From: Paludibacterium yongneupense DSM 18731
GTDB lineage: Bacteria > Pseudomonadota > Gammaproteobacteria > Burkholderiales > Chromobacteriaceae
Direction of reading: 5' to 3'
NCBI RefSeq assembly: GCF_000422925.1
Contig: NZ_AUGZ01000024.1
Location: 26,628-90,627 of the forward strand
Length of the DNA stretch: 64,000 nt
The position numbers and the translations under genes are program-made. The notes beneath the pieces are model-generated. The model worked only from the letters and a program-made list of their open reading frames with translations. It made no database searches and had not been told where the DNA came from. Shown piece by piece: positions 10,029-18,871 of the stretch. Numbering within the stretch: position 1 is the stretch's first letter; the number at the start of each line of letters is the position of its first letter.

Positions 10029-10066
10029 GAAAAAAGGCACAGGCGCGCCAAGGCGCCGCCTGTGCC
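10029..10066 (-). terminator. hairpin with T-run between dnaK and dnaJ (possible attenuator)
   Basis: Stem GGCACAGGCG (10036-10045) with CGCCTGTGCC (10057-10066). On the minus strand it is followed by a run of six T. The placement suggests partial termination giving less dnaJ than dnaK transcript; this is inference. Confidence 0.75.
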
Positions 10067-10083
10067 CGGTGAAGAAGGCGGGC

Positions 10084-12006
10084 TTACTTGTCCTTCTTCA
10101 CTTCCTCGAATTCGGCATCGACCACATTGCCGTCTTCCGGTTTGCCGGCCGAAGCGCCGCCGGCCGGAGCCGCTTCGCCTTCGGGCTGCTGCTGCGCATA
10201 CATCTGCTCGGCCAGCTTGTGCGACACTTTCATCAAGGCTTCGACCTTGGCGTCGATCGCATCCTTGTCATCGCCCTTGACCGCTTCTTCGGCTTCCTTC
10301 AGCGCGGCTTCGATCGCGGTCTTTTCCTCGGCCGAGACCTTGTCGCCGAAATCGGCGAGCGATTTTCTCACCGAATGGACCAGGGTATCGCCCTGATTCT
10401 TGGCCTGAACCAGTTCGTGCAGCTTCTTGTCTTCCTCGGCGTTGGCTTCGGCATCCTGCACCATGCGCTGGATTTCTTCTTCCGACAGACCGCTGGAAGC
10501 CTGAATCGTGATATTGGCCTGCTTGCCGGTCGCCTTGTCCTTGGCGCTCACATGCAGAATACCGTTGGCGTCGATATCGAAGGTGACTTCGATTTGCGGC
10601 ACGCCGCGCGGCGCGGCCGGAATATCGGCCAGATTGAACTGACCGAGGCTCTTGTTGGCAGCAGCCTTTTCACGTTCGCCTTGCAGCACGTGGATGGTCA
10701 CCGCGGTCTGGTTGTCGTCGGCGGTGGAGAACGTCTGCGTCGCCTTGGTCGGGATCGTGGTGTTCTTCTGGATCAGCTTGGTCATCACGCTGCCCATGGT
10801 TTCGATACCCAGCGACAGCGGGGTCACGTCCAGCAGCAGCACGTCCTTGCGGTCGCCGGACAGGACCGAGCCCTGGATGGCGGCGCCGACAGCGACAGCT
10901 TCATCCGGGTTCACGTCGCGGCGCGGTTCCTTGCCGAAGAATTCCTTGACCTTGTCCAGGACCTTGGGCATGCGGGTCTGGCCGCCGACCACGATCACGT
11001 CGCGGATGTCGCCGACGGAGAGGCCGGCATCCTTCAGCGCCACGCGGCACGGCTCGATCGAGCGTTCGATCAGGTCTTCGACCAGGGACTCGAACTTCGC
11101 GCGGGTGATCTTCATCGACAGATGCTTGGGACCGCTGGCATCCATGGTGATATACGGCAGCGTCACTTCGGTCTGCTGGCCGGAGGACAGTTCGATCTTG
11201 GCCTTTTCCGCCGCTTCTTTCAGGCGTTGCAGCGCCATCACATCGGTCTTGAGATCGACGCCCTGTTCGCGCTTGAACTCGCCGATGATGTAATCGATCA
11301 GGCGCTGGTCGAAGTCTTCGCCACCGAGGAAGGTGTCGCCGTTGGTCGACAGCACCTCGAACTGATGCTCGCCATCCACGTCGGCGATTTCGATGATGGA
11401 GATATCGAAAGTGCCGCCGCCCAGGTCATACACGGCGATCTTGCGATCGCCTTCCTGTTTGTCGAGGCCGAACGCCACGGCAGCCGCGGTCGGTTCGTTG
11501 ATGATGCGCTTGACTTCGAGGCCGGCGATGCGTCCGGCATCCTTGGTTGCCTGACGCTGGCTGTCGTTGAAGTAGGCCGGCACGGTGATCACCGCTTCGG
11601 TCACTTCTTCGCCCAGATAGTCTTCGGCCGCTTTTTTCATCTTGCGCAACACTTCGGCGGAGATCTGCGGCGGAGCCAGCTCGTCGTCGCGGACCTTGAC
11701 CCAGGCGTCGCCATTCTTGGCCTTCTTGATTTCGAAAGGCATCAGATCGATGTCTTTCTGGACTTCGCGGTCTTCGAAGCGACGGCCGATCAGGCGCTTG
11801 ATCGCGTACAGGGTGTTGCGCGGGTTGGTCACGGCCTGACGCTTGGCCGGAGCACCCACCAGGATTTCACCATCGTCCATGTAAGCGATGATGGACGGAG
11901 TGGTACGCGCGCCTTCGGCGTTTTCGATGACTTTCGGCACACCGTTTTCAAGAACGGCCACGCAGGAGTTGGTGGTGCCCAGGTCAATACCAATGATCTT
12001 ACCCAT
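10084..12006 (-). CDS. dnaK: molecular chaperone DnaK (Hsp70)
   Basis: 640-residue Hsp70; E. coli DnaK is 638. Starts [18 protein letters not shown], the phosphate-1 loop of the actin-like ATPase. Further marks are [28 protein letters not shown] and the interdomain linker region [15 protein letters not shown], then the substrate-binding domain and a flexible Gln/Ala/Gly-rich tail ending EFEEVKKDK. The ATG at 12006 is preceded by GAGGAAAGGA; the longer frame to 12054 lacks such a site. A perfect CTTGAAA element lies upstream at 12091-12097, but I could not find a convincing matching -10, so an own heat-shock promoter is uncertain. Confidence 0.98.
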   Translation of the reverse strand: MGKIIGIDLGTTNSCVAVLENGVPKVIENAEGARTTPSIIAYMDDGEILVGAPAKRQAVTNPRNTLYAIKRLIGRRFEDREVQKDIDLMPFEIKKAKNGDAWVKVRDDELAPPQISAEVLRKMKKAAEDYLGEEVTEAVITVPAYFNDSQRQATKDAGRIAGLEVKRIINEPTAAAVAFGLDKQEGDRKIAVYDLGGGTFDISIIEIADVDGEHQFEVLSTNGDTFLGGEDFDQRLIDYIIGEFKREQGVDLKTDVMALQRLKEAAEKAKIELSSGQQTEVTLPYITMDASGPKHLSMKITRAKFESLVEDLIERSIEPCRVALKDAGLSVGDIRDVIVVGGQTRMPKVLDKVKEFFGKEPRRDVNPDEAVAVGAAIQGSVLSGDRKDVLLLDVTPLSLGIETMGSVMTKLIQKNTTIPTKATQTFSTADDNQTAVTIHVLQGEREKAAANKSLGQFNLADIPAAPRGVPQIEVTFDIDANGILHVSAKDKATGKQANITIQASSGLSEEEIQRMVQDAEANAEEDKKLHELVQAKNQGDTLVHSVRKSLADFGDKVSAEEKTAIEAALKEAEEAVKGDDKDAIDAKVEALMKVSHKLAEQMYAQQQPEGEAAPAGGASAGKPEDGNVVDAEFEEVKKDK

Positions 12007-12124
12007 TTTAAATTCCTTTCCTCTATATGCCCGCCACATCAATGTCGGCGGCACGGGGTCATGTTTGACAAGTCGTGGCTAAACCGGTGTTTTCAAGAGG
12101 GTTTGCCAGCTAAAGTCTTCTGAA

Positions 12125-12670
12125 TCAATCGTTCTGGTCCGCAGGCTTGGCTACGACCACCATTGCCGGGCGCAAAACGCGGTCAGCCAGCAGGTAGCCT
12201 TTCAGTCTTACGCGCACGATGGTGTTCGGCGCGGCATCGGACACTTCGGTGTCGATCGCCTGGTGCTTGTGCGGATCCAGCGACTCGCCGAGCGGGTCGA
12301 TCTCGCGCAGCTGAACCTTCTCGAAAGCGCCGACCAGTTGCTTCAGCGTCAGATCGACGCCGAATTTGAGCGCCTCGAACTGGCCGCTCTGATCGGCCAG
12401 CGCCATTTCCAGGCTGTCCTTGACGCCCAGCAGCTCGGACGCGAACTTGTTGATCGCATATTTCTGCGCATTGCCCACATCTTCCGAATTGCGACGGCGC
12501 AGGTTTTCCATTTCCGCGCGGCTGCGCAGAAACTGATCGCGGGCATCGGCCAGCTCGGCCTCCAGCTGCGCGATACGTTCTTCGGGCGACGACTCGCTGA
12601 TGACGCTATGGCTGTCAGGCCCGGAGGCATTGCCGGCCTCGGCCGCCTCGACTTTGTTCTCTTCCTGCAT
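12125..12670 (-). CDS. grpE: nucleotide exchange factor GrpE
   Basis: 181-residue DnaK nucleotide-exchange factor. An acidic N-terminus leads into a long helix/coiled coil (ERIAQLEAELADARDQFLR), then RAEMENLRRRNSEDV and a C-terminal beta domain ending MVVVAKPADQND. The motif VRLKGYLLADRVLRPAMV is the GrpE C-terminal signature. AAGGA precedes the ATG, and a sigma-32-like promoter sits 44-71 nt upstream. First gene of the heat-shock unit. Confidence 0.97.
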   Translation of the reverse strand: MQEENKVEAAEAGNASGPDSHSVISESSPEERIAQLEAELADARDQFLRSRAEMENLRRRNSEDVGNAQKYAINKFASELLGVKDSLEMALADQSGQFEALKFGVDLTLKQLVGAFEKVQLREIDPLGESLDPHKHQAIDTEVSDAAPNTIVRVRLKGYLLADRVLRPAMVVVAKPADQND

Positions 12671-12713
12671 GGCGATTCCTTGAATTGGATCAGCTTGATG
12701 ATGTCCTGATGCA

Positions 12714-12741
12714 AGGTAGGGCCTTTCGCGGCAAATTCAAG
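12714..12741 (-). promoter_or_regulatory. sigma-32 (heat-shock) promoter of grpE-dnaK-dnaJ
   Basis: On the minus strand the -35 CTTGAA (12736-12741) and -10 CCCTACCT (12714-12721) are 14 nt apart, close to the RpoH consensus CTTGAA-N13/14-CCCCATNT. Confidence 0.75.
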
Positions 12742-13136
12742 TCAGTTTGCGCAATGATCGCGAAACAACACATATGTTCGTTTACGCAAATCAACAATGC
12801 ACTTGGCATTTCGTTTTAAAACATCATTGTTAGTTACTGAAAATAAACAGATTTTTTTTGCTGCAGCGCACATCAACCGCTGTTTTATGCTTAAATTAAA
12901 TGACGCGGCGATGTCGTCCGGCCCTATCCGCAAGGCCGGAATGGCCGCGCAACGGGGGTACACAAACCCCCGTCGACTAGAAGATTCCGGAACACCGGAT
13001 CACGGTGCACCAGCGCGGCCTCCCCACGTATCGGGGGCACCCGGCTCGTGTCGGCCTGGGCGCGAACGCACCACACTCAAAGGGAATGCGGGGTTCGGCC
13101 CCGCCTGCAGAGAAACCGACTCGTAAAGGGTATCGC
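12742..13136. other. intergenic region upstream of aceA
   Basis: 395 nt between divergent grpE and aceA. The left part is AT-rich (about 12770-12900, with an eight-T run at 12853-12860) and is the likely aceA promoter area. The right part is GC-rich leader with two small hairpins, ACGGGGGT/ACCCCCGT near 12953-12974 and GCGGGG/CCCCGC near 13088-13104. No convincing gene seen. Confidence 0.5.
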
Positions 13137-14417
13137 ATGTCCACTCGTGAACAACGTATCGCCGCCATCCAGAAAGACTGGGACGAAAATCCGCGCTGGA
13201 AAGGGATTTCCCGCAGCTATAGCGCCGCCGATGTAGAACGGCTGCGCGGCTCGATCCAGATCGAGTACACCCTCGCGCGCAAAGGCGCCGACAAGCTGTG
13301 GAAGTTGCTGCACGACGAACCGTATATCAACGCGCTGGGAGCGCTGACCGGCAACCAGGCCATGCAGCAGGTCAAGGCCGGGCTGAAAGCCATCTATCTG
13401 TCCGGCTGGCAAGTCGCGGCCGACGCCAATCTCAGCGGCGAGATGTATCCCGATCAATCGCTGTATCCGGCCAACTCGGTCCCGGCGGTGGTCGAGCGCA
13501 TCAATCGCGCCTTCCAGCGTGCCGACCAGCTGCACCATGCCGAAGGCAACGACGAAACGGACTTCTTCGCCCCCATTGTCGCCGACGCGGAAGCCGGTTT
13601 CGGCGGCGTTCTGAACGCGCACGAACTGATGAAGAGCATGATCGAGGCGGGGGCCGCCGGCGTCCACTTCGAAGACCAGCTCGCTTCCGTGAAGAAATGC
13701 GGTCATATGGGCGGCAAGGTTCTGGTGCCGACGCGCGAAGCGGTCGAAAAACTCGCCGCCGCCCGTCTCGCCGCCGATATCTATGGCGTGCCGACCCTGC
13801 TGGTGGCCCGTACCGATGCGGAGGCGGCCGATCTGCTGACGTCGGATGTCGACCCGCGCGACAGGCCGTTCTGCACCGGTGAACGCACGGTGGAAGGCTT
13901 CTATCGCACCAAGCCCGGTCTGGAACAGGCGATTTCGCGCGGTCTGGCCTACGCCGCCTACGCCGACCTGGTGTGGTGCGAAACCGGCAAGCCCGACCTC
14001 GAGTACGCGCGCAAGTTCGCCGAGGCGATCCACGCGAAATACCCGGGAAAAATGCTGGCCTACAACTGCTCGCCGTCGTTCAACTGGAAAAAGAACCTCG
14101 ACGACGCGACCATTGCCCGCTTCCAGCGTGAACTCGGCGCCATGGGCTACCGCTTCCAGTTCATTACACTGGCCGGCTTCCACAGCCTGAACTACTCCAT
14201 GTTCCACCTCGCGCACGGCTATGCGCGCGAAGGCATGACCGCCTTCGTCGAACTGCAGCAAAACGAGTTCGCCGCCGCGGAGCTGGGCTTCAGCGCCGTC
14301 AAGCACCAGCGTGAAGTGGGCACCGGCTACTTCGACTCGGTCACCCAGGCCATACAGGGCGGGCAGTCTTCGACGACGGCGCTCAAGGGCTCGACCGAAG
14401 AAGAGCAGTTCCACTAA
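13137..14417 (+). CDS. aceA: isocitrate lyase
   Basis: 426-residue enzyme cleaving isocitrate to glyoxylate and succinate, the entry step of the glyoxylate shunt for growth on acetate or fatty acids. The catalytic loop [18 protein letters not shown] with its active-site cysteine is present. So are [31 protein letters not shown] segments and the C-terminal [18 protein letters not shown] region. Length is close to E. coli AceA (434). The ATG at 13137 was chosen because [15 protein letters not shown] is the family N-terminus; in-frame codons upstream read through GC-rich leader. aceB lies 2 kb downstream on the same strand but not directly adjacent. Confidence 0.97.
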   Translation: MSTREQRIAAIQKDWDENPRWKGISRSYSAADVERLRGSIQIEYTLARKGADKLWKLLHDEPYINALGALTGNQAMQQVKAGLKAIYLSGWQVAADANLSGEMYPDQSLYPANSVPAVVERINRAFQRADQLHHAEGNDETDFFAPIVADAEAGFGGVLNAHELMKSMIEAGAAGVHFEDQLASVKKCGHMGGKVLVPTREAVEKLAAARLAADIYGVPTLLVARTDAEAADLLTSDVDPRDRPFCTGERTVEGFYRTKPGLEQAISRGLAYAAYADLVWCETGKPDLEYARKFAEAIHAKYPGKMLAYNCSPSFNWKKNLDDATIARFQRELGAMGYRFQFITLAGFHSLNYSMFHLAHGYAREGMTAFVELQQNEFAAAELGFSAVKHQREVGTGYFDSVTQAIQGGQSSTTALKGSTEEEQFH

Positions 14418-14433
14418 GCCGCAAACCGCCGCC

Positions 14434-14456
14434 CGCCGGAGCGATCCGGCGGGCTT
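14434..14456 (+). terminator. possible terminator hairpin after aceA
   Basis: Stem CCCGCCGG / CCGGCGGG with a six-base loop, 16 nt after the stop codon. Only a weak T-run follows (CTTTG), so this may be rho-aided or only an mRNA-end hairpin. Confidence 0.5.
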
Positions 14457-14486
14457 TGCGCGTCCGGGCACCAGGAAAGCGACGCC

Positions 14487-14966
14487 ATGAAGACACGGTC
14501 CGTGCAGTCGGGTGAGGAAATGCGGCTATGGAAAATATTTCATAGCGCGGTGCACGCCATCGATGCCGCCTATTACAACGCCGAGCAGCGTGCGGCGTGG
14601 TCGCCGCCTGCCGTCGACGAGCAGGAATGGGTGCAGGCGATACGCGGCCTGTTGCCGCTGGTGGTCGAATACGATGGCCAGATCGTCGCCTACGCCGATC
14701 TCCAGTCCGATGGAACGATCACGCACTTTTTCGTTCACGCCGACTGGCAGCGTCGCGGCGTCGGCACTCTGCTGATGACGCGTCTGCACGACGGGGCACG
14801 CGAACGCGGCATCGGCCTGCTCACGGCCCAGGTCAGCCTGGCCGCCGAAGCCTTTTTTACCGCCTGGGACTTCCGGCTGCGCCAGCGGCAGACCGTCAGC
14901 CGTCGCGGCGCAATGCTGCCCAACGCGGTCATGGAGAAATGGCTGTCCCCCGCCGCCAGCGATTAA
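14487..14966 (+). CDS. GNAT family N-acetyltransferase
   Basis: 159-residue protein of the GCN5-related acetyltransferase fold. The acetyl-CoA pyrophosphate loop is seen as VHADWQRRGVGTLLMTRLHD (Q/R-x-x-G-x-G/A), preceded by the strand DLQSDGTITHFFV. The far strand/helix AEAFFTAWDFRLRQRQTVSRRG is the usual C-terminal part. Substrate unknown. Converges with the next gene: the two stop codons overlap (TTAA at 14963-14966). Confidence 0.85.
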   Translation: MKTRSVQSGEEMRLWKIFHSAVHAIDAAYYNAEQRAAWSPPAVDEQEWVQAIRGLLPLVVEYDGQIVAYADLQSDGTITHFFVHADWQRRGVGTLLMTRLHDGARERGIGLLTAQVSLAAEAFFTAWDFRLRQRQTVSRRGAMLPNAVMEKWLSPAASD

Positions 14967-15394
14967 TCCAGCGGCAGCCGGTCAATCAGCGCGCGAACGG
15001 CCTGGTCGATCGCCTGCGGCGTATCCTCGGCCAGCGCTTCGCTGTCCTCGCGCCAGGAGGGCGTTCCCGCCCCCCTGTTCACGCGCAGACTCAGCATGCG
15101 CACGATCTCGGCACGATACAGCGGTGCCCCGCCACGATAGTAGCCACCGCCGTACGCCGCGTCGGGCACCATGATCTGCCTCGCTTCGATGCGAAAGCAC
15201 AGATGATAACCGCCGCTTTTCACATTCTCGCGCCAGTCATGCAGCTCAAGCCGGCTGCGGATCACCTCGGCCACGTTCAGGCCGGCATCCCCGCCCGGCA
15301 GGCAGTCGAGCACATATTCATGTTCGGCGGCCTCTGCCGCGAGCGTCGTCAGCGCGCACAAGGCCGCGACCGCTGCCCGTTTAATCCGCATCAT
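14963..15394 (-). CDS. secreted protein of unknown function (143 aa)
   Basis: Signal peptide MMRIKRAAVAALCALTTLAAEA, predicted cleavage around AEA-AE. The mature 120 residues contain two cysteines (VLDCLPGG and YHLCFRI) that could form a disulfide, and a Gly/Tyr-rich turn (AAYGGGYYRGG). I do not recognise the family. It follows the LysR gene on the same strand (36 nt gap), so the two may be co-transcribed. Confidence 0.6.
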   Translation of the reverse strand: MMRIKRAAVAALCALTTLAAEAAEHEYVLDCLPGGDAGLNVAEVIRSRLELHDWRENVKSGGYHLCFRIEARQIMVPDAAYGGGYYRGGAPLYRAEIVRMLSLRVNRGAGTPSWREDSEALAEDTPQAIDQAVRALIDRLPLD

Positions 15395-15430
15395 GTCCGG
15401 ACCTTTCCCGTCGCATCCGCTGCGGCGCCC

Positions 15431-16327
15431 TCAATCCCAGTATCCGGCGCGAGCGTAGACCGACTTCAGATAATCGATAAAATGCCGCACGCGCGGCGGC
15501 AGAAACTTGCGCTGCGCCACCACGGCGCACACAGGATAGTCCGGCGCCGAGAAGCGGTCGAGCACGGTGACGAGCCGCCCGGCGGCCAGGTCGTCCTTCA
15601 CCTCCCACCACGAGCGCCAGGCCAAGCCGAGCCCCTCCACGGCCCAGTCGCGCAGCACGGCGCCGTCGTTGCACTCCAGCATGCCCGAGACGCGCAGGCC
15701 GCTCTGCCGGCCCTGATCGTGAAACACCCAGCCGCGGCTCTGGCTCTCTCCGAGCGACAGGCACTGGTGCTGCGCCAGATCGATGGGGGTCAGCGGTACG
15801 CCGCAGCGCTCGAGATAGGCGGGAGCGGCCACCACCACGCGCCGGTTTTCCGCGAGCCGGATCGCGACCAGGCCGGAATCGGCCAGCTCGCTGATACGGA
15901 TCGCGCAATCGACCGGCTCGCGCAGCAGATCGACCAGGCGGTCGGACAGGTCGAGCGTCACGCGCAGATCGGGATGCGCTTGCTGGAAGGCCGCCACATG
16001 CGGCGCCACATGGCGGCGGCCGAAACCGGCGGGAGCCGTCAGACGCAAGTGGCCGCGCACCCGCGCCCCGCCGCTGCCGACCGCCGACTCGGCATCGCGC
16101 AGTTCGGCCAGAATGCGCAAGGTATCCTCGTAGAAGGCGCTGCCCTCCTGAGTCAGCGTCAGGCTGCGCGTCGTCCTGACCAGCAGACGCGCACCGAGCC
16201 GCTCTTCCAGCGCATTGAGCCGCCGTCCGATGACCGCCGCGACCACGCCGAGCTCGCGCGCGGCAGCCGACAGGCTGCCGTGCTTGACCACGGCGACAAA
16301 GCTCTCGAGTTGCTTGAAACCGTCCAT
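15431..16327 (-). CDS. LysR-family transcriptional regulator
   Basis: 298 residues with an N-terminal winged helix-turn-helix (residues 1-60: MDGFKQLESFVAVVKHGSLS, LGVVAAVIGRRLNALEERLG) and a LysR effector domain. Transcribed divergently from aceB with a 137-bp shared region containing an AGTAT-TAG-ATACT palindrome, a plausible binding site. Regulation of aceB is a guess from position. Confidence 0.9.
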   Translation of the reverse strand: MDGFKQLESFVAVVKHGSLSAAARELGVVAAVIGRRLNALEERLGARLLVRTTRSLTLTQEGSAFYEDTLRILAELRDAESAVGSGGARVRGHLRLTAPAGFGRRHVAPHVAAFQQAHPDLRVTLDLSDRLVDLLREPVDCAIRISELADSGLVAIRLAENRRVVVAAPAYLERCGVPLTPIDLAQHQCLSLGESQSRGWVFHDQGRQSGLRVSGMLECNDGAVLRDWAVEGLGLAWRSWWEVKDDLAAGRLVTVLDRFSAPDYPVCAVVAQRKFLPPRVRHFIDYLKSVYARAGYWD

Positions 16328-16351
16328 GACGGCCCTCTCAATCGAACGCGA

Positions 16352-16364
16352 AGTATTAGATACT
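16352..16364. promoter_or_regulatory. candidate LysR operator in the lysR-aceB intergenic region
   Basis: Perfect inverted repeat AGTAT-TAG-ATACT, 25 bp upstream of the LysR start codon. It fits the T-N11-A pattern of LysR sites and an autoregulatory/divergent position. Confidence 0.45.
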
Positions 16365-16464
16365 AAAAAGTAAAAGATGACTTGTCTAATTCGATCTTTT
16401 TTCTGGATGGCACAGCCTTTAGACTGATGTCATCTCCAACCCGCACGCCCGAGGAGTCCCAGCC

Positions 16465-18060
16465 ATGGATCAGAGCTTGCCGCACGGTGTCACCCTCACC
16501 GCCCCGTCCAACGAACGCTATGCCGCCATCCTGAGCGAGCCGGCACTGGCCTTTGTCGCCATGCTGCACCGCCGCTTCGAAGGACGACGGCGCGAGCTGA
16601 TGGCCGCGCGCGATCTGCGTCAGGTCGAACTCGATGCCGGTGTGCTGCCCGATTTCCTGTCCTCCACCGCGGCGGTCCGCGAATCCGACTGGCGCATTGC
16701 GCCCTTGCCCGCCGACCTGCTCAACCGTCGCGTCGAAATTACCGGCCCGGTCGAACGCAAGATGATGATCAATGCCCTGAATTCGGGCGCCAACAGTTTC
16801 ATGGCCGACTTCGAAGACTCCAACTGCCCGACCTGGGACAACCAGATCGAAGGCCAGATCAACGTCTGCGATGCCTACCGCCGCACCATCGAGTGGACGA
16901 GTCCGGAAGGCAAGTCCTACCGCCTGGCCGACAGCATCGCCACCCTGATCCTGCGCCCGCGCGGCTGGCATCTGCTGGAGAAACACGTACTGGTGGACGG
17001 GGAAGCCGTGAGCGGCGCCCTGTTCGATTTCGCCCTGTCGTTCTTTCACAACATCCATTATCTGCGCGAGCACGGCTCGGCCACCTATTACTACCTGCCC
17101 AAGATGGAGAGCCATCTGGAAGCGCGCCTGTGGAACGACGTTTTCCTCGCCGCGCAGCAGGCGCTCGGGGTTCCCGCCGGTACGATCAAGGCCACTGTCC
17201 TGATCGAAACCATACTTGCCGCCTTCGAGATGGACGAGATCCTGTTCGAACTGCGCGAGCACAGCAGCGGCCTCAACGCCGGCCGCTGGGACTATATTTT
17301 CAGCTGCATCAAGAAATTCAAGCACAACCGCGACTTCTGTCTCGCCAATCGCGGCCAGATCACGATGACCGTGCCCTTCATGCGCTCCTATGCCCTGCTG
17401 CTGCTGAAAACCTGCCATCGCCGCTGCGCGCCGGCCATCGGCGGCATGGCGGCGCTGATTCCGATCAAGAACGATGCCGCCGCCAACGACAAGGCGCTGG
17501 CCGGCGTCCGCGCCGACAAGGAACGCGATGCCGGCGACGGCTACGACGGCGGCTGGATCGCCCACCCCGGCCTGGTGCCGATCGCGGCGGCGGCTTTCGC
17601 CGCGGTACTGGGCGACCGCCCCAACCAGATCGAAAAACAACGCGACGATGTCAGCATCTGCGCTGCCGACCTGATCCGTTTCCAACCGGAGACGCCGATC
17701 ACCGAAGCCGGCCTGGCGATGAACATCAATGTCGGCATCCAGTATCTGGGATCGTGGATTTCCGGCAACGGCTGCGTGCCCATCCATAATCTGATGGAAG
17801 ATGCCGCCACCGCCGAGATTTCCCGCTCGCAGATATGGCAATGGATACGCTCGCCCAAGGGCGTGCTCGACGACGGGCGCAAGGTCACGGTCGCACTGTT
17901 CCGCGAGCTGATGGCAGTCGAGATCGCGCGGCTGAAGCAGGAATACGGCGCACGCTGGACGCGGCAGTACGACGATGCCGCCGCCATGTTCGACCGGCTG
18001 ACCACCGACGATCACTTTGTCGAGTTTCTGACGTTGCCCGGCTACGACTACCTCGACTGA
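16465..18060 (+). CDS. aceB: malate synthase A
   Basis: 531-residue enzyme condensing glyoxylate with acetyl-CoA to malate, second step of the glyoxylate shunt; E. coli AceB is 533. Seen: MADFEDSNCPTWDNQIEGQ (catalytic Asp/Glu region) and ATYYYLPKMESHLEARLW. Also present are NCGRWDYIFSCIKKF-like text (NAGRWDYIFSCIKKFK) and MRSYALLLLKTCHRR. GAGGAG lies 8 nt before the ATG. It pairs functionally with aceA upstream, with three genes between. Confidence 0.97.
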   Translation: MDQSLPHGVTLTAPSNERYAAILSEPALAFVAMLHRRFEGRRRELMAARDLRQVELDAGVLPDFLSSTAAVRESDWRIAPLPADLLNRRVEITGPVERKMMINALNSGANSFMADFEDSNCPTWDNQIEGQINVCDAYRRTIEWTSPEGKSYRLADSIATLILRPRGWHLLEKHVLVDGEAVSGALFDFALSFFHNIHYLREHGSATYYYLPKMESHLEARLWNDVFLAAQQALGVPAGTIKATVLIETILAAFEMDEILFELREHSSGLNAGRWDYIFSCIKKFKHNRDFCLANRGQITMTVPFMRSYALLLLKTCHRRCAPAIGGMAALIPIKNDAAANDKALAGVRADKERDAGDGYDGGWIAHPGLVPIAAAAFAAVLGDRPNQIEKQRDDVSICAADLIRFQPETPITEAGLAMNINVGIQYLGSWISGNGCVPIHNLMEDAATAEISRSQIWQWIRSPKGVLDDGRKVTVALFRELMAVEIARLKQEYGARWTRQYDDAAAMFDRLTTDDHFVEFLTLPGYDYLD

Positions 18061-18179
18061 GGCGAGCCCGCCCCCTGTCGCATCACGGGCACTTTCAGTT
18101 GCGACTCTGTTGAGCTAAAGTGAGCGGGTTACATATTTATGATGGCCCGCTCGCAAGGCCGGAGACAGCCGATACCAAA

Positions 18180-18791
18180 ATGAAACTGATCGCGTCACTT
18201 ACCAGCCCTTATGCCCGCAAGGTCCGCATCGTACTGGCGGAAAAGAAGATCGACTGCCCCATCCAGGTGGACGTCCCCTGGGATGCCGCCAGCGCCGTGC
18301 CCAGCTACAACCCGCTGGGCAAGGTGCCCGTGCTCGAACTCGACGACGGGATGACTCTGTACGATTCGCGCGTGATCGTGGAGTACCTCGATAACATCTC
18401 GCCCGTGTCGCGGCTGATTCCCGAAGGCAACCGCCAGGCCATACTCACGCGCCGCTGGGAAGCGCTGGCTGACGGTGTGGTCGACGCCCTGGTCGCCATC
18501 GTGCTCGAGCAGCGGCGCCCGGCCGAGAAGCAGATGCCGGAATGGATCGCCCGCCAGCACGAGAAAATCGAGCGCGCACTCGCGCGGCTATCCGCCGACC
18601 TCGGCGAGCGGGCCTGGTGTCACGGCGACGGCTACGGCCTGGCCGATATCGCCGTCGGCTGTTGTCTGTGCTACCTCGACTTCCGCCTGCCCGCGCTCGA
18701 CTGGAAAACGCTATACCCGAATCTGGAAGCCTTGCGCGTGAAATTGTCGGCCCGCCCATCCTTCATCGACACCGCCCCGCCGGAAAACTGA
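18180..18791 (+). CDS. glutathione S-transferase family protein (YibF-like)
   Basis: 203 residues. N-terminal thioredoxin-like domain (MKLIASLTSPYARKVRIVLA with the SPYxRK active-site region, PLGKVPVLELDDG cis-proline motif, DSRVIVEYLD glutathione-binding segment). A helical C-terminal domain follows with ALADGVVDALVAIVLEQRRP and GYGLADIAVGCCLCYLDFR. Closest in style to E. coli YibF. The ATG at 18180 is preferred over the in-frame 18120 codon because it gives the family N-terminus; GGAGA lies 14 nt upstream. Confidence 0.88.
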   Translation: MKLIASLTSPYARKVRIVLAEKKIDCPIQVDVPWDAASAVPSYNPLGKVPVLELDDGMTLYDSRVIVEYLDNISPVSRLIPEGNRQAILTRRWEALADGVVDALVAIVLEQRRPAEKQMPEWIARQHEKIERALARLSADLGERAWCHGDGYGLADIAVGCCLCYLDFRLPALDWKTLYPNLEALRVKLSARPSFIDTAPPEN

Positions 18792-18794
18792 ATT

Positions 18795-18849
18795 CCGCCG
18801 TTCCATGACAAACGCCCCGCATTGCGGGGCGTTTGTCATGGAACGGCGG
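18795..18849. terminator. bidirectional terminator: perfect 27-bp palindrome between GST and htpG
   Basis: Arms 18795-18821 and 18823-18849 are exactly complementary with a single T in the centre. The core is AACGCCCCGCA / TGCGGGGCGTT with T-rich flanks (GTTTGT) on either strand. It sits between two convergent genes. Confidence 0.85.
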
Positions 18850-18871
18850 GCGGACTCGCCGCCCGCGACGC

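Noticed and set aside
12081..12098. Separate sigma-32 promoter before dnaK
   Set aside because: The CTTGAAA -35 is perfect but no acceptable CCCCATNT-like -10 lies 13-15 nt downstream.
10006..12123. 705-codon plus-strand frame opposite dnaK
   Set aside because: Antisense of a highly conserved gene; composition artefact.
13088..13104. Riboswitch in the aceA leader
   Set aside because: Only small GC hairpins; no known aptamer core recognised.
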